From Pinus tabuliformis (taxonomy: Eukaryota; Streptophyta; Pinopsida; Pinales; Pinaceae): 64,000 bases of DNA. Numbering within the stretch: position 1 is the first letter of the stretch; each line of letters opens with the position of its first letter. The stretch spans positions 515,758,102-515,822,101 of the forward strand of contig CM062805.1 of assembly GCA_031772625.1 (NCBI GenBank), read 5' to 3'. This document shows, piece after piece, positions 21,462-34,578 of the stretch. The notes beneath the pieces were generated by a model. That model was not told the origin of the DNA and made no database searches. It was given only the letters and a program-made list of their open reading frames with translations. Position numbers and translations under genes: made by a program.

Positions 21462-21565
21462 CAACAACAACAACAGTTGGTACTTGACAGAATTGTTGGC
21501 TGAGCGCGAGAAATTAGGCCCCTTTATGCAGGTCCTGCCCATCTGTAGCCGGCTTTTGAATCAAG
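21462..21565 (+). pseudogene. Orphan exon of a STAR/KH RNA-binding protein (QUA1 region)
   Basis: An exon-like block with an acceptor (CCATTGCAG) and a strong donor (AAG/GTAAGT). It encodes [16 protein letters not shown] and then [13 protein letters not shown]. This is the N-terminal dimerisation segment of plant KH proteins of the STAR/quaking type, which bind RNA and affect splicing. The KH domain itself and later exons are not visible downstream. A weak candidate (21972-22087, after TTTTCAG) does not join in a proper phase. I take it as a gene fragment carried along with the repeats. It is copied at 62948-63051. Confidence 0.65.
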
Positions 21566-23053
21566 GTAAGTTGGCTTCATATTCCTTGTTTTTCTTTAAG
21601 TTTGAAGTAGGGGAGAAGATAGTTGTTGAGTATGATACATATTATCAGTTGTTTTGGAAGGCCAAATTAGGTGGATTCACGCCTCCTGCAGTTGGAACAG
21701 GGGTTATAATCACTTTGCCAACCAAAGTTGAATGCTTCTGTTGGTTGGGAAGCACATATAACCGTGGTTGCAAGAGACCATGAATTTTTTTTAAGGGTTG
21801 GATATCAAATTTTGTTAAAGATTCTCTCCATCTGCCTGTTACCCCACAAGCAAAAGAGAATCAACTAAAGCTAAACAAACATGTAGAAGTATCATTATGC
21901 TGATTTGGATTTCATCTTTTGGAAAGAAGATTTGGCTTCAAAATTAACCTCAATGGTGTATCGAATTTTCAGGAAATGGTCCATTCTGACTGTGGCCGAG
22001 GCCTTGTACATGATGGAAGTATTGAGGAAGTGATAACTGATAATAACCTCTTTACATCTGATAGAAAAGTTGAACAGAGATCATAGTATTCAACACGTGA
22101 GTGCGTTTCAATATATGAGAACTTTATAAGGTATGCTCAACTGTATTGAATGTTGCTTTATTTTGCTGCCAAATTTATCCACGGTGACTGTTTTTATATA
22201 CAACACTAGAGCTGCTCGTAGTATGCATAATATTTGACTAGACCATGTCGGGCATTGCAAAAATTTTCTTTTCTCTTAATTTTACCCATGGCTGAATCTT
22301 TGCTTCCACTTATTCTGCTATGTTTTTCAGAGCATGCAATGGATTTTTCATATTTAACATTATCTTGCCATTTACCCCAGCCATTTGGACTTTGATAAAG
22401 CACTGACAATACGTTTTTAACAAGCAAAGTGGCCTACATTGTTGAACCATTGGGGGAATGATCCAAGATATTTAGCAGCAGTGGATTTCTCATCTCAGAA
22501 ATTTTAAATATCCTTACGGTTGATGTTAATGGCATCTCAAAACCACTCTCGTAAGGATTCTCTCAATTTGTATTGGTGTTTTTGAACAATACCCTACCAA
22601 TCCCAAGGTTTTGCTCTCCAATTGCCAGAAGATTTCAATGCAAATTCTTTCTTATACAAGTTATAATTAGTGGCTTGCTTGGTTACGAATTTCTTTCATC
22701 AAAATTTTCAATGATGCATACACTTTAGGCCATGACTTCACTGCCCTTGAATGTGCGGAGAAGGTCTGCTCATGTTTGGCAGATGCCTCCCAGGATCATC
22801 TAGCCAGGTCCTCTCAGGCATGGGTACTTTTCAGGGCCCAGACGATATTGTTAGACAATGTATTGGATCATTCTCAGTGACCGATTCCATGATAGATTCT
22901 TCTTTTTACCCTTTTCCTCTTCATCCTGTCTTATGTACCTCTAGTTAATCTCTTGCACTCTATCCTCTTTCCACTTTTTTGATCTCATATTTAGTTCATG
23001 TTCTCTTGTTTGATACTGTTATATTTTGTTTTATGATTTTGGGGTAGCATAGG

Positions 23054-23156
23054 GTGCCCCTACATATTGGCATCACTGGTTGTACTTCTTAGTCCCATTT
23101 ACCTATCTGTCAGGCTTTATTTAGACTTAAAATAAAATTATCTTGCCTTATCTACA
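23054..23156 (+). repeat. Dispersed direct repeat, copy 1
   Basis: About 100 bases (CCCCTACATATTGGCATCAC to CTTGCCTTATCTACA) recur at 24868-24969 with few differences. The family is unknown. Confidence 0.75.
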
Positions 23157-23876
23157 ATTCCCCCAATTTTAAATGCAGTGTCCAGTTCCACGACAAGATT
23201 CTGTTTGAAAAAAATCTTACCAATTTAGTAGTTGTGCCTTCCCATGCGCCTTCAAAATCTACAAGGTGGATAGCATTTTGGAGTGATTTAGCATAAGAGA
23301 GGTCCAATTCTTCTCTCCACATCATTCCTGAGACATCTTTTTCTTATTTTAAAACAGAGGCTGGTTTTGATTTAGATTTATCCTTAACTAACAACACCTA
23401 CATTTTGGGTTGTATGTGTATTTATGCAAGCGTGTAAGAAACAAACAGAGAACTGCGAAAATTATTGCTATTCTAGAGTTGACTGGCTGTATCCAAGATA
23501 GATGTCATTATGAAGCTATATGTTTAAATAGAGTGTTGACCATCAAACTTCAGCTTTCTTTCGATGACAGAAGCAACAAGGTAGTAGAATGCAAAGTAGT
23601 AGTTTCTCCAACATCTACGTCTTTAAACAAGAAAATTTAAACCATAACTAATTATAGTTTATACGAAACTAGATACAGAAAAGAAAGAAATTGTAATAAC
23701 TACAAACTTTAAAACAGTCCATCTGATTGGTTAAAAAACAAGAAAGGAAACAATTAGAAGTGCTGAAAGCATCTCATATCTAAGTTTATTTAAAGGAGCA
23801 ATACAAAAGCAGAAATATTCCAAGCTGTAGGTAATGAGATAAAAACTAGTAAACAGTTCAGACATGTAGAGCCCAT

Positions 23877-24091
23877 GCCTCTAGGATGACCATTTTCTGT
23901 TATGAGGTTTGCTGTGAATAACCTGGGAGACTACCTAAACATATTCACTGGTGCTCAAGACCAAAAAGTGATTTTTGTTAGCAACAAGCTACCAATGTCT
24001 CTAGAGTGAACTCTGTTCTATGGTCTGCTGTGAATAACTTGGGAAACTACCTAACCTGATTAACTGGTGCTTAATACCAATAAGTCATTTT
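23877..24091. repeat. Two-unit imperfect tandem repeat
   Basis: Unit 1 (about 23877-23978) and unit 2 (about 23996-24091) share TCTGCTGTGAATAAC-type, ACTACCTAA and ACTGGTGCT blocks in the same order. Confidence 0.65.
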
Positions 24092-24810
24092 TCGAGAAAT
24101 AAGGCAGTATTGAAAATTTTGTTATGAGATATTAGGTGGTAATATATCCTTGCTCTACCATGCTAACTCTCTTGTCAGGGATGCCTTCAACAATGCATCT
24201 CATTGAATAATCATGCATCAACAACCAGGTGAATTGTACAGAATTTTTACACAATGACAAAAGGTAAGTCTCAAATGCTGTGTCTTCTATGGCATGATAT
24301 GGTTTACTAGGGCCTAGTAACATGAATCCTTTATCTCTTAAGGAAGAACCCCTAAGAAAAAGAGACACGGTTAACCTTCAAATAAAACAGATGCCATTAG
24401 GAGCTTTTTAACTCTTGAAATGTGTTACACTGTTACACCCAAGCTATTGCATGAAAGAAGGGAAAGCACAGTGATGAACTAAAAGTAGCTTATATGGTAT
24501 TTAAAAATAAATAAATAATGTTTTGTTAAAGGAGAAATAGGTCCAATTGAATTATGAAAATCGGTGTATTCAAATCCAACTAGCTGAGACTAGTTTTGGC
24601 TATTTTCAGTTGAAACCAGGTGGTCAAACCCCTTTTGTTTTTCACTAATCAAAACTGGACAATCATAGTTTTTTTCCTCTTCAGAAAAATATATAAGATG
24701 AAGACAATTGCAAATTGATTAATTTTACAGATCCTTCTTTGAAAGTGACTTCATTTTTTTGAATATAATGGAGTATTTTGATAAGCACCAGGATAATCAA
24801 CCTGAAAAAA

Positions 24811-24865
24811 TCTTTAGCAAGAAGCCAAGCAGAATTTGAATATTTTTCTTAACCAAACCATATAA
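24811..24865 (+). repeat. Dispersed direct repeat, pairs with 25412-25468
   Basis: TCTTTAGCAAGAAGCCAAGC through TTTTTCTTAACCA is present twice with near-identity about 600 bases apart. The first copy directly abuts the repeat at 24868. Confidence 0.75.
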
Positions 24866-26150
24866 GGGTTCCCCTACAAATTGGCATCGCTGGTTGTACT
24901 TCTTAGTCCCATTTACCTATCTGTCAGGCTTTATTTAGACTTAAATAAAATTATCTTGCCTTATCTACATTGTTTCTCAGCCTTATATCTTATGCTACAA
25001 AATTAGATAGAACTTTGTAATAAAGGCAGGAAAACCTTCAAATCTGAGTCCTGACTTGCAGCGTCCTACAAGTTGGTTAGGCTTAAATTTTTCTGTTGGC
25101 AGGTATTGCACGATGACACTATATCTATAAAATATATTTCTTCTGTACTGACTATATTGCCTAGAATATTTTGGTCATTGAAGTTGCGGGTTGGCAGGCT
25201 CTAATTGCCCACTTGGAGCACAACCCCTTGAAAAATTTGACTTTAAGAAGAATTACATGAGAAAATTGTTGTCGCTTAGATGTCAGTAAAAACAGGTAGG
25301 TCTTTAGACTTTTGATCATAGTTGAGAACATTCCTAAGATAACTTTCTTTGACACTCCAGACTATAAAATTTTTGAGAATGCTGCAAAATGAAAAACCTC
25401 TTGAGGAAATATCTTTAGCAAGAAGCCAAGCAGAATTTGAATATTTTTCTTAACCAGACCGTATAATATTTTGTTGTTATCACTAAGAAACTTGGCCAAC
25501 TTTACCCTTGACTAGTATATCATAAAGGAGATCCTTCAATGACAAAGGTTTTCTTTGATCATAAAAAGCAAAATGCAGGTTTTGATAATTCTGGATCTGT
25601 GTTATTTGCTAAGGTTCAATGTTCACCATTTTTCCCAAAATGGGAACTAGACATGCTTAAACCTTCCGCACTCCTCAAAATAGTTCCGCTTACACTGTTT
25701 GATTTATAAAACAGAAAATGCCAAGCCAACTGAGCAATGGCATCCATCAACTCCTATATCTTCAGACTTGATTGTTTCTCTTGAAGTCTCATCTTCCTAA
25801 GGCTGGTGATTGGTCAGGAAGAAGCCCTGACTTGCAGTAGGTGAGCTTTTATCTAAACAAACCTCTTGATGTGGAAGTAATAGTGGCTTTCCTTGACCCT
25901 GTCAAGACTTCCAAATTAAGCTTTCCATCTTATTATATTTTAACCATTTATTTTTCACATGCTAAGGGATGGAGGCTCTACCCCTTCCATACTTAGATTT
26001 CTGGTTGTTCAGATTTCTTCCTCAGGTAGCAATACATGATAAGGCATTGATCTTGCCTTTCATCCACCACCTCAAAACATAGAATCCATTTTTTTTTTCC
26101 TTTTTTGTTTTCGTTTCCATGCAATAACAGTGCTTATTTTTCCACACAAG

Positions 26151-28207
<2,057 letters not shown>

Positions 28208-29203
28208 GTGTTTGGAGTCTAAATCCTCGGCCAGTAATCTTTCCCTTCAGTGAGCATATCTTATGTTGAATAGTACATATTTTGTTGGCTTATCATTATT
28301 TAATCATTGTGCCATAAATCACTCAGTTGTATTTGGTGTGTCTTCACAAAGAACCTCTGTCCATCTCAGAGGACAGGGTAGACCATATAGTGCGTGTAAA
28401 AAAATGTAATGGAAGTCGAGCTTGAAGTATTTCTGTTTTCTTGAAGCATGAAATCTATTATGTCAGTCTTGTGGTTCTGTAGACCCTGGGCATGCCAAAT
28501 AAGCATGGTGGTATTAAAGGGTCCTATGAGTAGTTTGAGCTTCATAGAAAGTCATCCTTCTTCTACCAGTTGGATCTTAACCACAAAGTTTGCAGCCTTT
28601 AATGTTTCATTGAAATAAAAAATGTGGAAATTAAACTTGACAAATGAAAGGGAAATGGTAAGGCTTACAATATTAGAACTTCTGTAAATGTTTAGCCATT
28701 ACCTTTAAAAACTAACCAAGGGCAATGTCAAATGATCAAGGATATGTTGAGATGGAAATATCTATTTTTCATGACAGTAAAACATTTAGATAATGGAAAT
28801 AAAGAATATGTGCATTCAAGTTAAATCAGATTTATCTTGAATGGTTGGGAAGATTTGTTATTATCGTTAATAATTTAAGTCTTGTAAAGCAAATTCAGAT
28901 TCCACATTTTATTTTGACATATTTAATTTTCTTTGCAATCGTAAAACATTACAAATTTTATTCAAAATATGTGCAGTTACTATTTCAATGTTATATATCC
29001 ATGCTTTCAATGAAGTTCCTCCATGATTTATCTCTGGTCTGTGTGGTCAATGGCAACAAACTTGAAGAAAAACAAGGAATATGAAGCCATATACAAGGAA
29101 TATGAAGCCTGTGTGTTACGTTAATTTATGAGCAGTTTTATGCTCTGTAGTATAATCAGTGAGAAAATTGGCTACAATATTCAACACACAGGACATTATG
29201 AGT
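28208..29203. other. Non-coding stretch downstream of the BOR pseudogene
   Basis: AT-rich, no gene or element recognised. It presumably includes the former 3' UTR and intergenic sequence up to the LINE insertion. Confidence 0.5.
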
Positions 29204-29221
29204 TTCTCAATTTTTGATATT
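29204..29221. repeat. Target-site duplication of LINE 1, left
   Basis: TTCTCAATTTTTGATATT, 18 bases, is identical to 32457-32474. The poly(A) end of the LINE (a T run on this strand) follows directly. Confidence 0.9.
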
Positions 29222-32200
29222 TTTTTTTTTCCACTGGAAAAATCCGTAAACATTTCATTAATGATGAAAGGTTACATATGTAGATGCGTGCCGCATATGC
29301 CCAATTTGTCATTGGTATCTCTGTACATTTACCAAAAAAATAAATACATATATCTGCTGTTGCAAAATATTGCTGTATGGTCGGTATAGTTCAATGAGTT
29401 GATGCCTTATGGCGTCCATCAGTTTACAAAAAATTACAAAAATCGCAGTTCTGTGTACTGCTGCTGTCCTTCTACTAATTTGAGATCAGTTCTCATGCAG
29501 ACCCACAGTAGGATATTGTGGGTCTATATATGGGCGGTGGTAAAACTTTTTCTCCTGTTGTTCCAAAATCTCGGTTATCTCCCAATGTCCTTTCTCCATC
29601 AGCGTGGCCTCCTTGGAAAGTTTATCAGCATCCTGGTTGTGTTCCCTGTATATATGAGAAACGCAGATGTGATTAAAAGCTGTCTTGAACTGTAGCACTT
29701 CATCAAGTATGTTATTGAGTGTGTGAATGTGACATGTAGTGGTGCTGTTGAACCAATTAATAATGATCTGTGAATCTCCGTAGATGTTTATGCTGTTACA
29801 TTGGTGGCTTAAAGCAAAATGAAGCAGATGTCGAAGAGATATTAGTTCAGCGAAATTGTTGGTCCCGGCCCCCAAACCAGCCTTGATGCGATAGGAGTGA
29901 TTTCCAGATTTGTGCAGTATGAACCCACCCCCGCTACTTTGGGCATTTGCTGCCCCGTCAAAGTATGCCCAAGGAGTCCCCCTGTCAATGGCGGGGGGAT
30001 GGGATGGAATGCGAGATTTTGGAGGAGGAGGATCAGGTAATTCATTATATGCACATATGATCCGGGCTTCAATAAGTGGCCATTGAATGGCCTTCTCTTC
30101 GAAAATCAGTTGGTTTCTAGCTTTCCAAATGGACCAATTTATGATAATGGGCAGATTTACAAATTTGGTGCCTTTATGTCTGTTCCCCCAATCGATCCAT
30201 GCATTAACGAGGTCGATTCCTCTCCATTCACCCGCGAATTTCATATCCTGTTTTAAATTGATCCATAATTGAAGGACCGCGTTACAGCTCAGGAATAGAT
30301 GCTCTGTGGATTCGCTGGCATTCTTGCACAGTACGCATCTCGTTGGTCCGAAATGGGCCCTTCGCATGAGGTGCTCACCCGTGGGTACTCTGTTTCTGAG
30401 AACGCACCAGGTGAACAGCTTTGAGCGTGGGGAAGCAGATAGCTTCCATAAGTTGTGCCACCAGCGTTCAAGAACTTCGGGTTTTCTCTGCCATATGATG
30501 TGAACATAACCTTCTTTTGGTGTATACCTCCCACTATCCGCCAGGTGCCAAATGATTTCGTCCGGTCCCTCAGTTATTCTGACATGTGATTCCATCAGGG
30601 CCTCACAGAATTCACTCCAAGCATCGTGCCATCTCTGTGGGAGGTTGAGTTGTGCGGCATTTTTCCATGCCTGATGGAAAAGGTCTGTTTGTTCTTGGTC
30701 CGCGATTTGTGAGATGAATTTGGTTCCTTGGGCAGATAGATATAGCACCAGTTCTTGTGGGAGCCTGTGTCTCCCACCACATCCGCTCCATGGATCTAAT
30801 CCAATGCGGACACTGCATCCATTCCTAATTCTCCATGCCATGTTATTCCTGATCAGTGGGAGAGAATGAAGGAGGGCTTTCCAGATTGAGGAAATGCCTG
30901 TCTTATTCCAAGCTGGGAGCCTCGCCCAATCCAGGATGTTGAGAGGCCAAATGTACTTATGATATGAAATGTTAGTCCATAAGCTTTGCGAGGTGAGCAA
31001 TGCCCATCCCATCTTGGCCGCCAGCGCACTAGCGAAGGAAGGTAGGTCCTTCAGACCCCAGCCTCCCCATTTCTTGGGCAGTGCAATCGCTTTCCATCCT
31101 ATCCAGGCAAATGTGCGTTTTTCTTTGTTACCAGCCCAGAGGTATCTGGAGCAGAGCTGTTTGAGTTTTGATAGGATGTTCCTGGGGATCCAGGCAAGGG
31201 CCATCCAAAAAACTGGGGTGGCTTCTAGAACAGATTTGATCAAGGTGAGTCTACCCGCTCTAGATAGATATCTGAAGCTCCAGCAAGTAATCCTTTTCTC
31301 CACTTTGGTAATCAGCCAGGTCCAATCCGCCACCTTCTGTGTGGTGGGCTTTAGCCAGTAACCCAGATATTTTAGTCCCCTGTCCAGGGGCTGTGTGGTA
31401 TAGGGGAATGCTTGGCGAGCAGTAAAAGATTCATTGACCGAGGTATTTACCAAAGTGATAGAAGATTTGGTTCGGTTGACCTCCATTCCAGTGGCATGTG
31501 AAAATAGCTTTAGAATCCTGTTGAATGTCGAGGTGTCTTGAATACTGCCATCGAGTAGAATAAGAACATCATCTACAAACAACAGATGTGTAATGAAGCA
31601 GTCCGCAGATATCTTCAGGCCTCTGATAGTTCCTTCCCTTTTTGCCGAGATGATCAATCGACTCAAGGCTTCCATGACCAGGAGAAAGAGTAGGGGGGAT
31701 AAAGGACAGCCTTGTCTCAGACCTCGCTCTGAGTGGAAGAAGTGGGAAGCTGCACCATTTATCAGGATACTATAAGTGGGGGATGTAATGCAAGCCATAA
31801 TCCAGTTGATGAGGGGTTGAGGGAAGCCCAAATGAATGAGGATCATCTTGATAAAGAGCCAGCTGACTCGGTCAAAAGCCTTGGAGAGGTCTATTTTGAG
31901 GAGAATACTCTTCAGATGTTTAGTCCAGATAGAATGAATGGCTTCCTGTGTAGATCCTATGGCTTCATGAATTTGTCTATCTTCTAGGAAAGCAAATTGC
32001 TGGGGAGCAATATGCTTGGACAGGATTGGCCTGATCCTGTTGGCAATAATCTTGGAAATGATTTTGTATAGGACATTACACAGGGAGATGGGGCGGAAGT
32101 CATCAAAAGAAGAGGGAGAGTCGGACTTGGGGATGAGGGCGATGAAAGTGGAGTTGATCGCATGGTAGATTTGTCCCGAAGTTCTGCTTTCTTCAACCAC

Positions 32201-32456
32201 CTTTAAGATATCACCCCCTAAAATATCAAAGAAAGCAATGTAGAACTCAATAGTCCATCCATCAGGTCCCGGGCTCTTTTCCTTCTGAAACCATTTGATC
32301 GTGCTTTCGAGCTCTTCCATGGAAACAGGATCTGTAAGGGCTTCAACATCCTCGATGTTTACAAATCTGGGAAAATGAGATGCCACATTGATAATCTCAG
32401 CAAGATTGGTCCCAGCAGGGCTCTTGAAAATCCTTCTGAAGTGTGCTGTTCCAAGA
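29222..32456 (-). mobile_element. LINE (plant L1 type with RNase H), 5'-truncated, recent
   Basis: A non-LTR retrotransposon on the minus strand, bounded by an 18-bp perfect target duplication, with its A tail at 29222-29230. It is truncated at 32456, so ORF1, the endonuclease and the promoter are absent. The perfect duplication and open frame point to a young insertion. 29231-29485 is the 3' UTR. Confidence 0.92.
29486..32386 (-). CDS. LINE ORF2 C-terminal part: reverse transcriptase, zinc-binding region, RNase H
   Basis: An uninterrupted frame of about 966 residues; it is also open to the truncation point at 32456, so the given start (a GTG) is arbitrary. RT spans roughly residues 84-345: LKIDLSKAFDRVSW (catalytic Asp 166), RGLRQGCPLSPLLF, and LLFVDDVLIL with the catalytic Asp pair at 272-273. 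The zinc-binding RT-associated region (zf-RVT) lies mid-to-late in the protein with TWCVLRNRVPTGEHL and CVLCKNASESTEHLFL. RNase H begins about residue 806: YFDGAA, NNFAELISLRH, YGDSQIIINW and REHNQDADKLSKEA keep all four acidic catalytic positions. The enzyme would copy LINE RNA at a nicked target, but with no endonuclease domain or promoter this copy cannot move by itself. Confidence 0.92.
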   Translation of the reverse strand: MASHFPRFVNIEDVEALTDPVSMEELESTIKWFQKEKSPGPDGWTIEFYIAFFDILGGDILKVVEESRTSGQIYHAINSTFIALIPKSDSPSSFDDFRPISLCNVLYKIISKIIANRIRPILSKHIAPQQFAFLEDRQIHEAIGSTQEAIHSIWTKHLKSILLKIDLSKAFDRVSWLFIKMILIHLGFPQPLINWIMACITSPTYSILINGAASHFFHSERGLRQGCPLSPLLFLLVMEALSRLIISAKREGTIRGLKISADCFITHLLFVDDVLILLDGSIQDTSTFNRILKLFSHATGMEVNRTKSSITLVNTSVNESFTARQAFPYTTQPLDRGLKYLGYWLKPTTQKVADWTWLITKVEKRITCWSFRYLSRAGRLTLIKSVLEATPVFWMALAWIPRNILSKLKQLCSRYLWAGNKEKRTFAWIGWKAIALPKKWGGWGLKDLPSFASALAAKMGWALLTSQSLWTNISYHKYIWPLNILDWARLPAWNKTGISSIWKALLHSLPLIRNNMAWRIRNGCSVRIGLDPWSGCGGRHRLPQELVLYLSAQGTKFISQIADQEQTDLFHQAWKNAAQLNLPQRWHDAWSEFCEALMESHVRITEGPDEIIWHLADSGRYTPKEGYVHIIWQRKPEVLERWWHNLWKLSASPRSKLFTWCVLRNRVPTGEHLMRRAHFGPTRCVLCKNASESTEHLFLSCNAVLQLWINLKQDMKFAGEWRGIDLVNAWIDWGNRHKGTKFVNLPIIINWSIWKARNQLIFEEKAIQWPLIEARIICAYNELPDPPPPKSRIPSHPPAIDRGTPWAYFDGAANAQSSGGGFILHKSGNHSYRIKAGLGAGTNNFAELISLRHLLHFALSHQCNSINIYGDSQIIINWFNSTTTCHIHTLNNILDEVLQFKTAFNHICVSHIYREHNQDADKLSKEATLMEKGHWEITEILEQQEKKFYHRPYIDPQYPTVGLHEN

Positions 32457-32474
32457 TTCTCAATTTTTGATATT
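32457..32474. repeat. Target-site duplication of LINE 1, right
   Basis: Identical to 29204-29221. Confidence 0.9.
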
Positions 32475-33241
32475 ATATGCTATGGATTTTCTAACCGATA
32501 TCTTGAAAACGCGGTCTGCACTTGCCATCTATGCCTGAGTTCTACATCGGTTTGTTACTTTCAAGCCATGCCTAATGCCATATTATTTGTTGCAACTTTA
32601 ATGTAGAGAGCTAACCAGGAAGGCGCTGGGTCATTCATAGAGGATGCTTAGGGATGATTCCAGGCTTTTGAAAATAATTGTGATTTCCATCACTAGTCAT
32701 AGCACTTGATAGAAAGTTGGGATATTCATGAGTGTGAATTTATGTTTGTATGTTTACATACTTTCTTATGAATTAACTAATGCTCAGTAGCAGTAGACAT
32801 TGGAAAAGTATATTTGTATACTTATGTTTTAAACTGAAACAAATCCAGGGCTAAAAGGAATGGATTGATTGCACTAGTCATCCTTCTATAACTTTCCAAC
32901 ATAGGCTGGAGTAAATAGATTGTAATTTGGGTAATTTTTCTAACTACAAACAGGAACATACTTGTGTATTGGCAGGGTGGTTACGAGGTCCCTATAACTG
33001 ATGAATTTGAATTCTTGGTTTTATATATAGTATTAGGTTTTTTCTCATGCTTTATGTGAATGACATGGGTGAATTTTATCCTACATCCACTAGGTTATCG
33101 ATATGTAATTTCGGTAATTTTGATTTCAAAATATATTTTAAAGAAATGCAATGATTTCATTTGTGTATTCAGTAAACACAATATTCTAATGGAATTCTGC
33201 ATTTGTGGTTTACCTATACAGATTCCATGGAGAAGTATTAG
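32475..33241. other. Non-coding stretch between LINE 1 and the NLR fragment
   Basis: AT-rich, with no recognisable gene. The open stretch 33060-33278 only overlaps the start of the NLR fragment in another frame. Confidence 0.45.
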
Positions 33242-33832
33242 TGGTGTGACATCAATTTTCCTCAAGCAGAGGCTTTAGTTTTACTCTTTTCTGGAGCAAA
33301 TACTTTCTTCCAACATTTTTGAGTTCCATGAAAAATTTGAAAGTCCTAATAGTATTCAATTATGGGTTCAAGATAGACATAGTATTCAATTATGGGTTAA
33401 AGAGATCCACACTGAATGATCTATCGGCCTTATCTTCACTTAGTTTAAGACTATTCACTTGGAGAGGCTGCATGTGCCCCCACTTCAAGAGCATAGTAAA
33501 GTCATGTAGAACTTAGAGAAGCTATCTTTAAGCTTTTAGTGAAGATTGGAAAAATGTCTGGGTTCAATAACACTCAATCGAGCTTTAAGCTTCCAATAAT
33601 GCTAGATTTTAACTTGGAGCACTTTTGTGATTTGGAGGAGATGCCCCCTCGTATTTGTGACACATCTTCAGTTGTCAATTGGACTATTACTAACTGTCAT
33701 TTCCTTCAAAAGTTACCTGATGACTTGGGAACCTCAACTCTTTAAGAATGTTAAGGAAGGAAAGAAAGTACATTATGCTAAGTTCTCTTATGCTTTTCAA
33801 GTTTTTCTTGGATATCCACAACGTTTCAGGTA
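33242..33832 (+). pseudogene. LRR fragment of an RPW8-type helper NLR (ADR1/NRG1-like)
   Basis: Fragment of an intracellular immune receptor gene. In order: INFPQAEALVLLFSG, FFQHF with a TGA, then in another frame MKNLKVLIVFNYG, LKRSTLNDLSALSSLSL and, after stops and frame changes, PIMLDFNLEHFCDLEEMP, RICDTSSVVNWTITNCHF and LQKLPDDLG. This order (EALVLxxSS, MKKLKVL, L-x-DLDELP, SITNCxxLxxLP) is that of the LRR region in ADR1/NRG1 helper NLRs. The RPW8 and NB-ARC parts are absent nearby. A 30-base tandem duplication (33351-33380 with 33381-33404) repeats VFNYG in frame. The fragment cannot encode a receptor. Confidence 0.75.
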
Positions 33833-34472
33833 GGAAAGTACATTCTGTTAATGAAAATTTGTCTTGATAGAAAGGCCCAGTTTCAAATTCTAATGCTTTC
33901 AAAAAACATTGTATAACTGTAATGTTTCTAAAAGGAAAGCATATTTTTTCAATTTAAGTATCATGATCCCATATTCCAACTTATTTTTCAGTAACCCATT
34001 AGGCTTTGTAGCTTTGAATAAATCCATGTCTTTTGATAAGATCCTCTTCCAAATTAGAACACAGTTTCCTTTTGGCAATAACCACATACAATGTCTTGAT
34101 TTTGTAATTGAGAAAATAAAGGTTGTGAAACAGGCCTGTGCCATACAAGGACTTGATTCATTGATTATGTATCAATTATGGCTCTTGATGTAACAATGTC
34201 TTGATTTTTTTGCTTGAAAATAGAGGTTATGCTTTACTATTTCATAGAATTTCTTACAATCTTTCCATAAGTATTGATTTGTAATCTCAGTCACTGAGGG
34301 ATGACAGTAATGACAAAGGTAATATTCCATGGTTTGAAGTTCCCCTCTTACTAAATATTTAAATATATCACCACAATTTAACTGTTAGTTAAAGGAATTG
34401 TATTTGATTTGTAAACAATTCATTGCTTGATTTATAGATTTTGATTTTTTCCCTTTTTTATTTTTTTCTCAG
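33833..34472. other. Non-coding stretch
   Basis: AT-rich. Short open stretches on both strands show no domain. It may be decayed LRR gene sequence or intron. Confidence 0.4.
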
Positions 34473-34578
34473 ATTTGGTATGAGATATCTTCCAAGATTG
34501 GGTTCCCTAGTTTCCCCACCATATCTACGAGGTTCAGATGCTATCATTAAATATTCTCGGAATGTTACAAATTTTCCA
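34473..34578 (+). pseudogene. Orphan exon-like block, product not recognised
   Basis: A pyrimidine-rich acceptor (TTTTTTTCTCAG) and a consensus donor (GTAAGTGTGG) enclose 106 bases open in one frame: FGMRYLPRLGSLVSPPYL then RGSDAIIKYSRNVTNFP. The codon pattern looks protein-like. I do not recognise the family and see no matching exon on either side, so this may be one exon of a decayed gene. Confidence 0.35.

Larger units (their letters stand above)
21566..26150. other. Non-coding stretch with short direct repeats; no gene assigned
   Basis: Mostly AT-rich. An open block after TTTAG at about 22730-22882 (starting HDFTALECAEKVCS) looks like an exon but ends in a stop, and I do not recognise it. 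Direct repeats: 23054-23156 with 24868-24969; 24811-24865 with 25412-25468; a two-unit tandem repeat at 23877-24091. I searched this stretch for the missing 5' exons of the boron transporter pseudogene and did not find them. Confidence 0.45.

Noticed and set aside
21566..21783. Downstream part of the open stretch following the STAR/KH exon ([16 protein letters not shown]...)
   Set aside because: It lies after a strong splice donor and matches no part of the KH family I know; probably intron sequence that happens to be open.
30087..31987. Plus-strand open stretches over LINE 1
   Set aside because: They mirror the strongly coding minus-strand RT/RNase H frame and show no domain.
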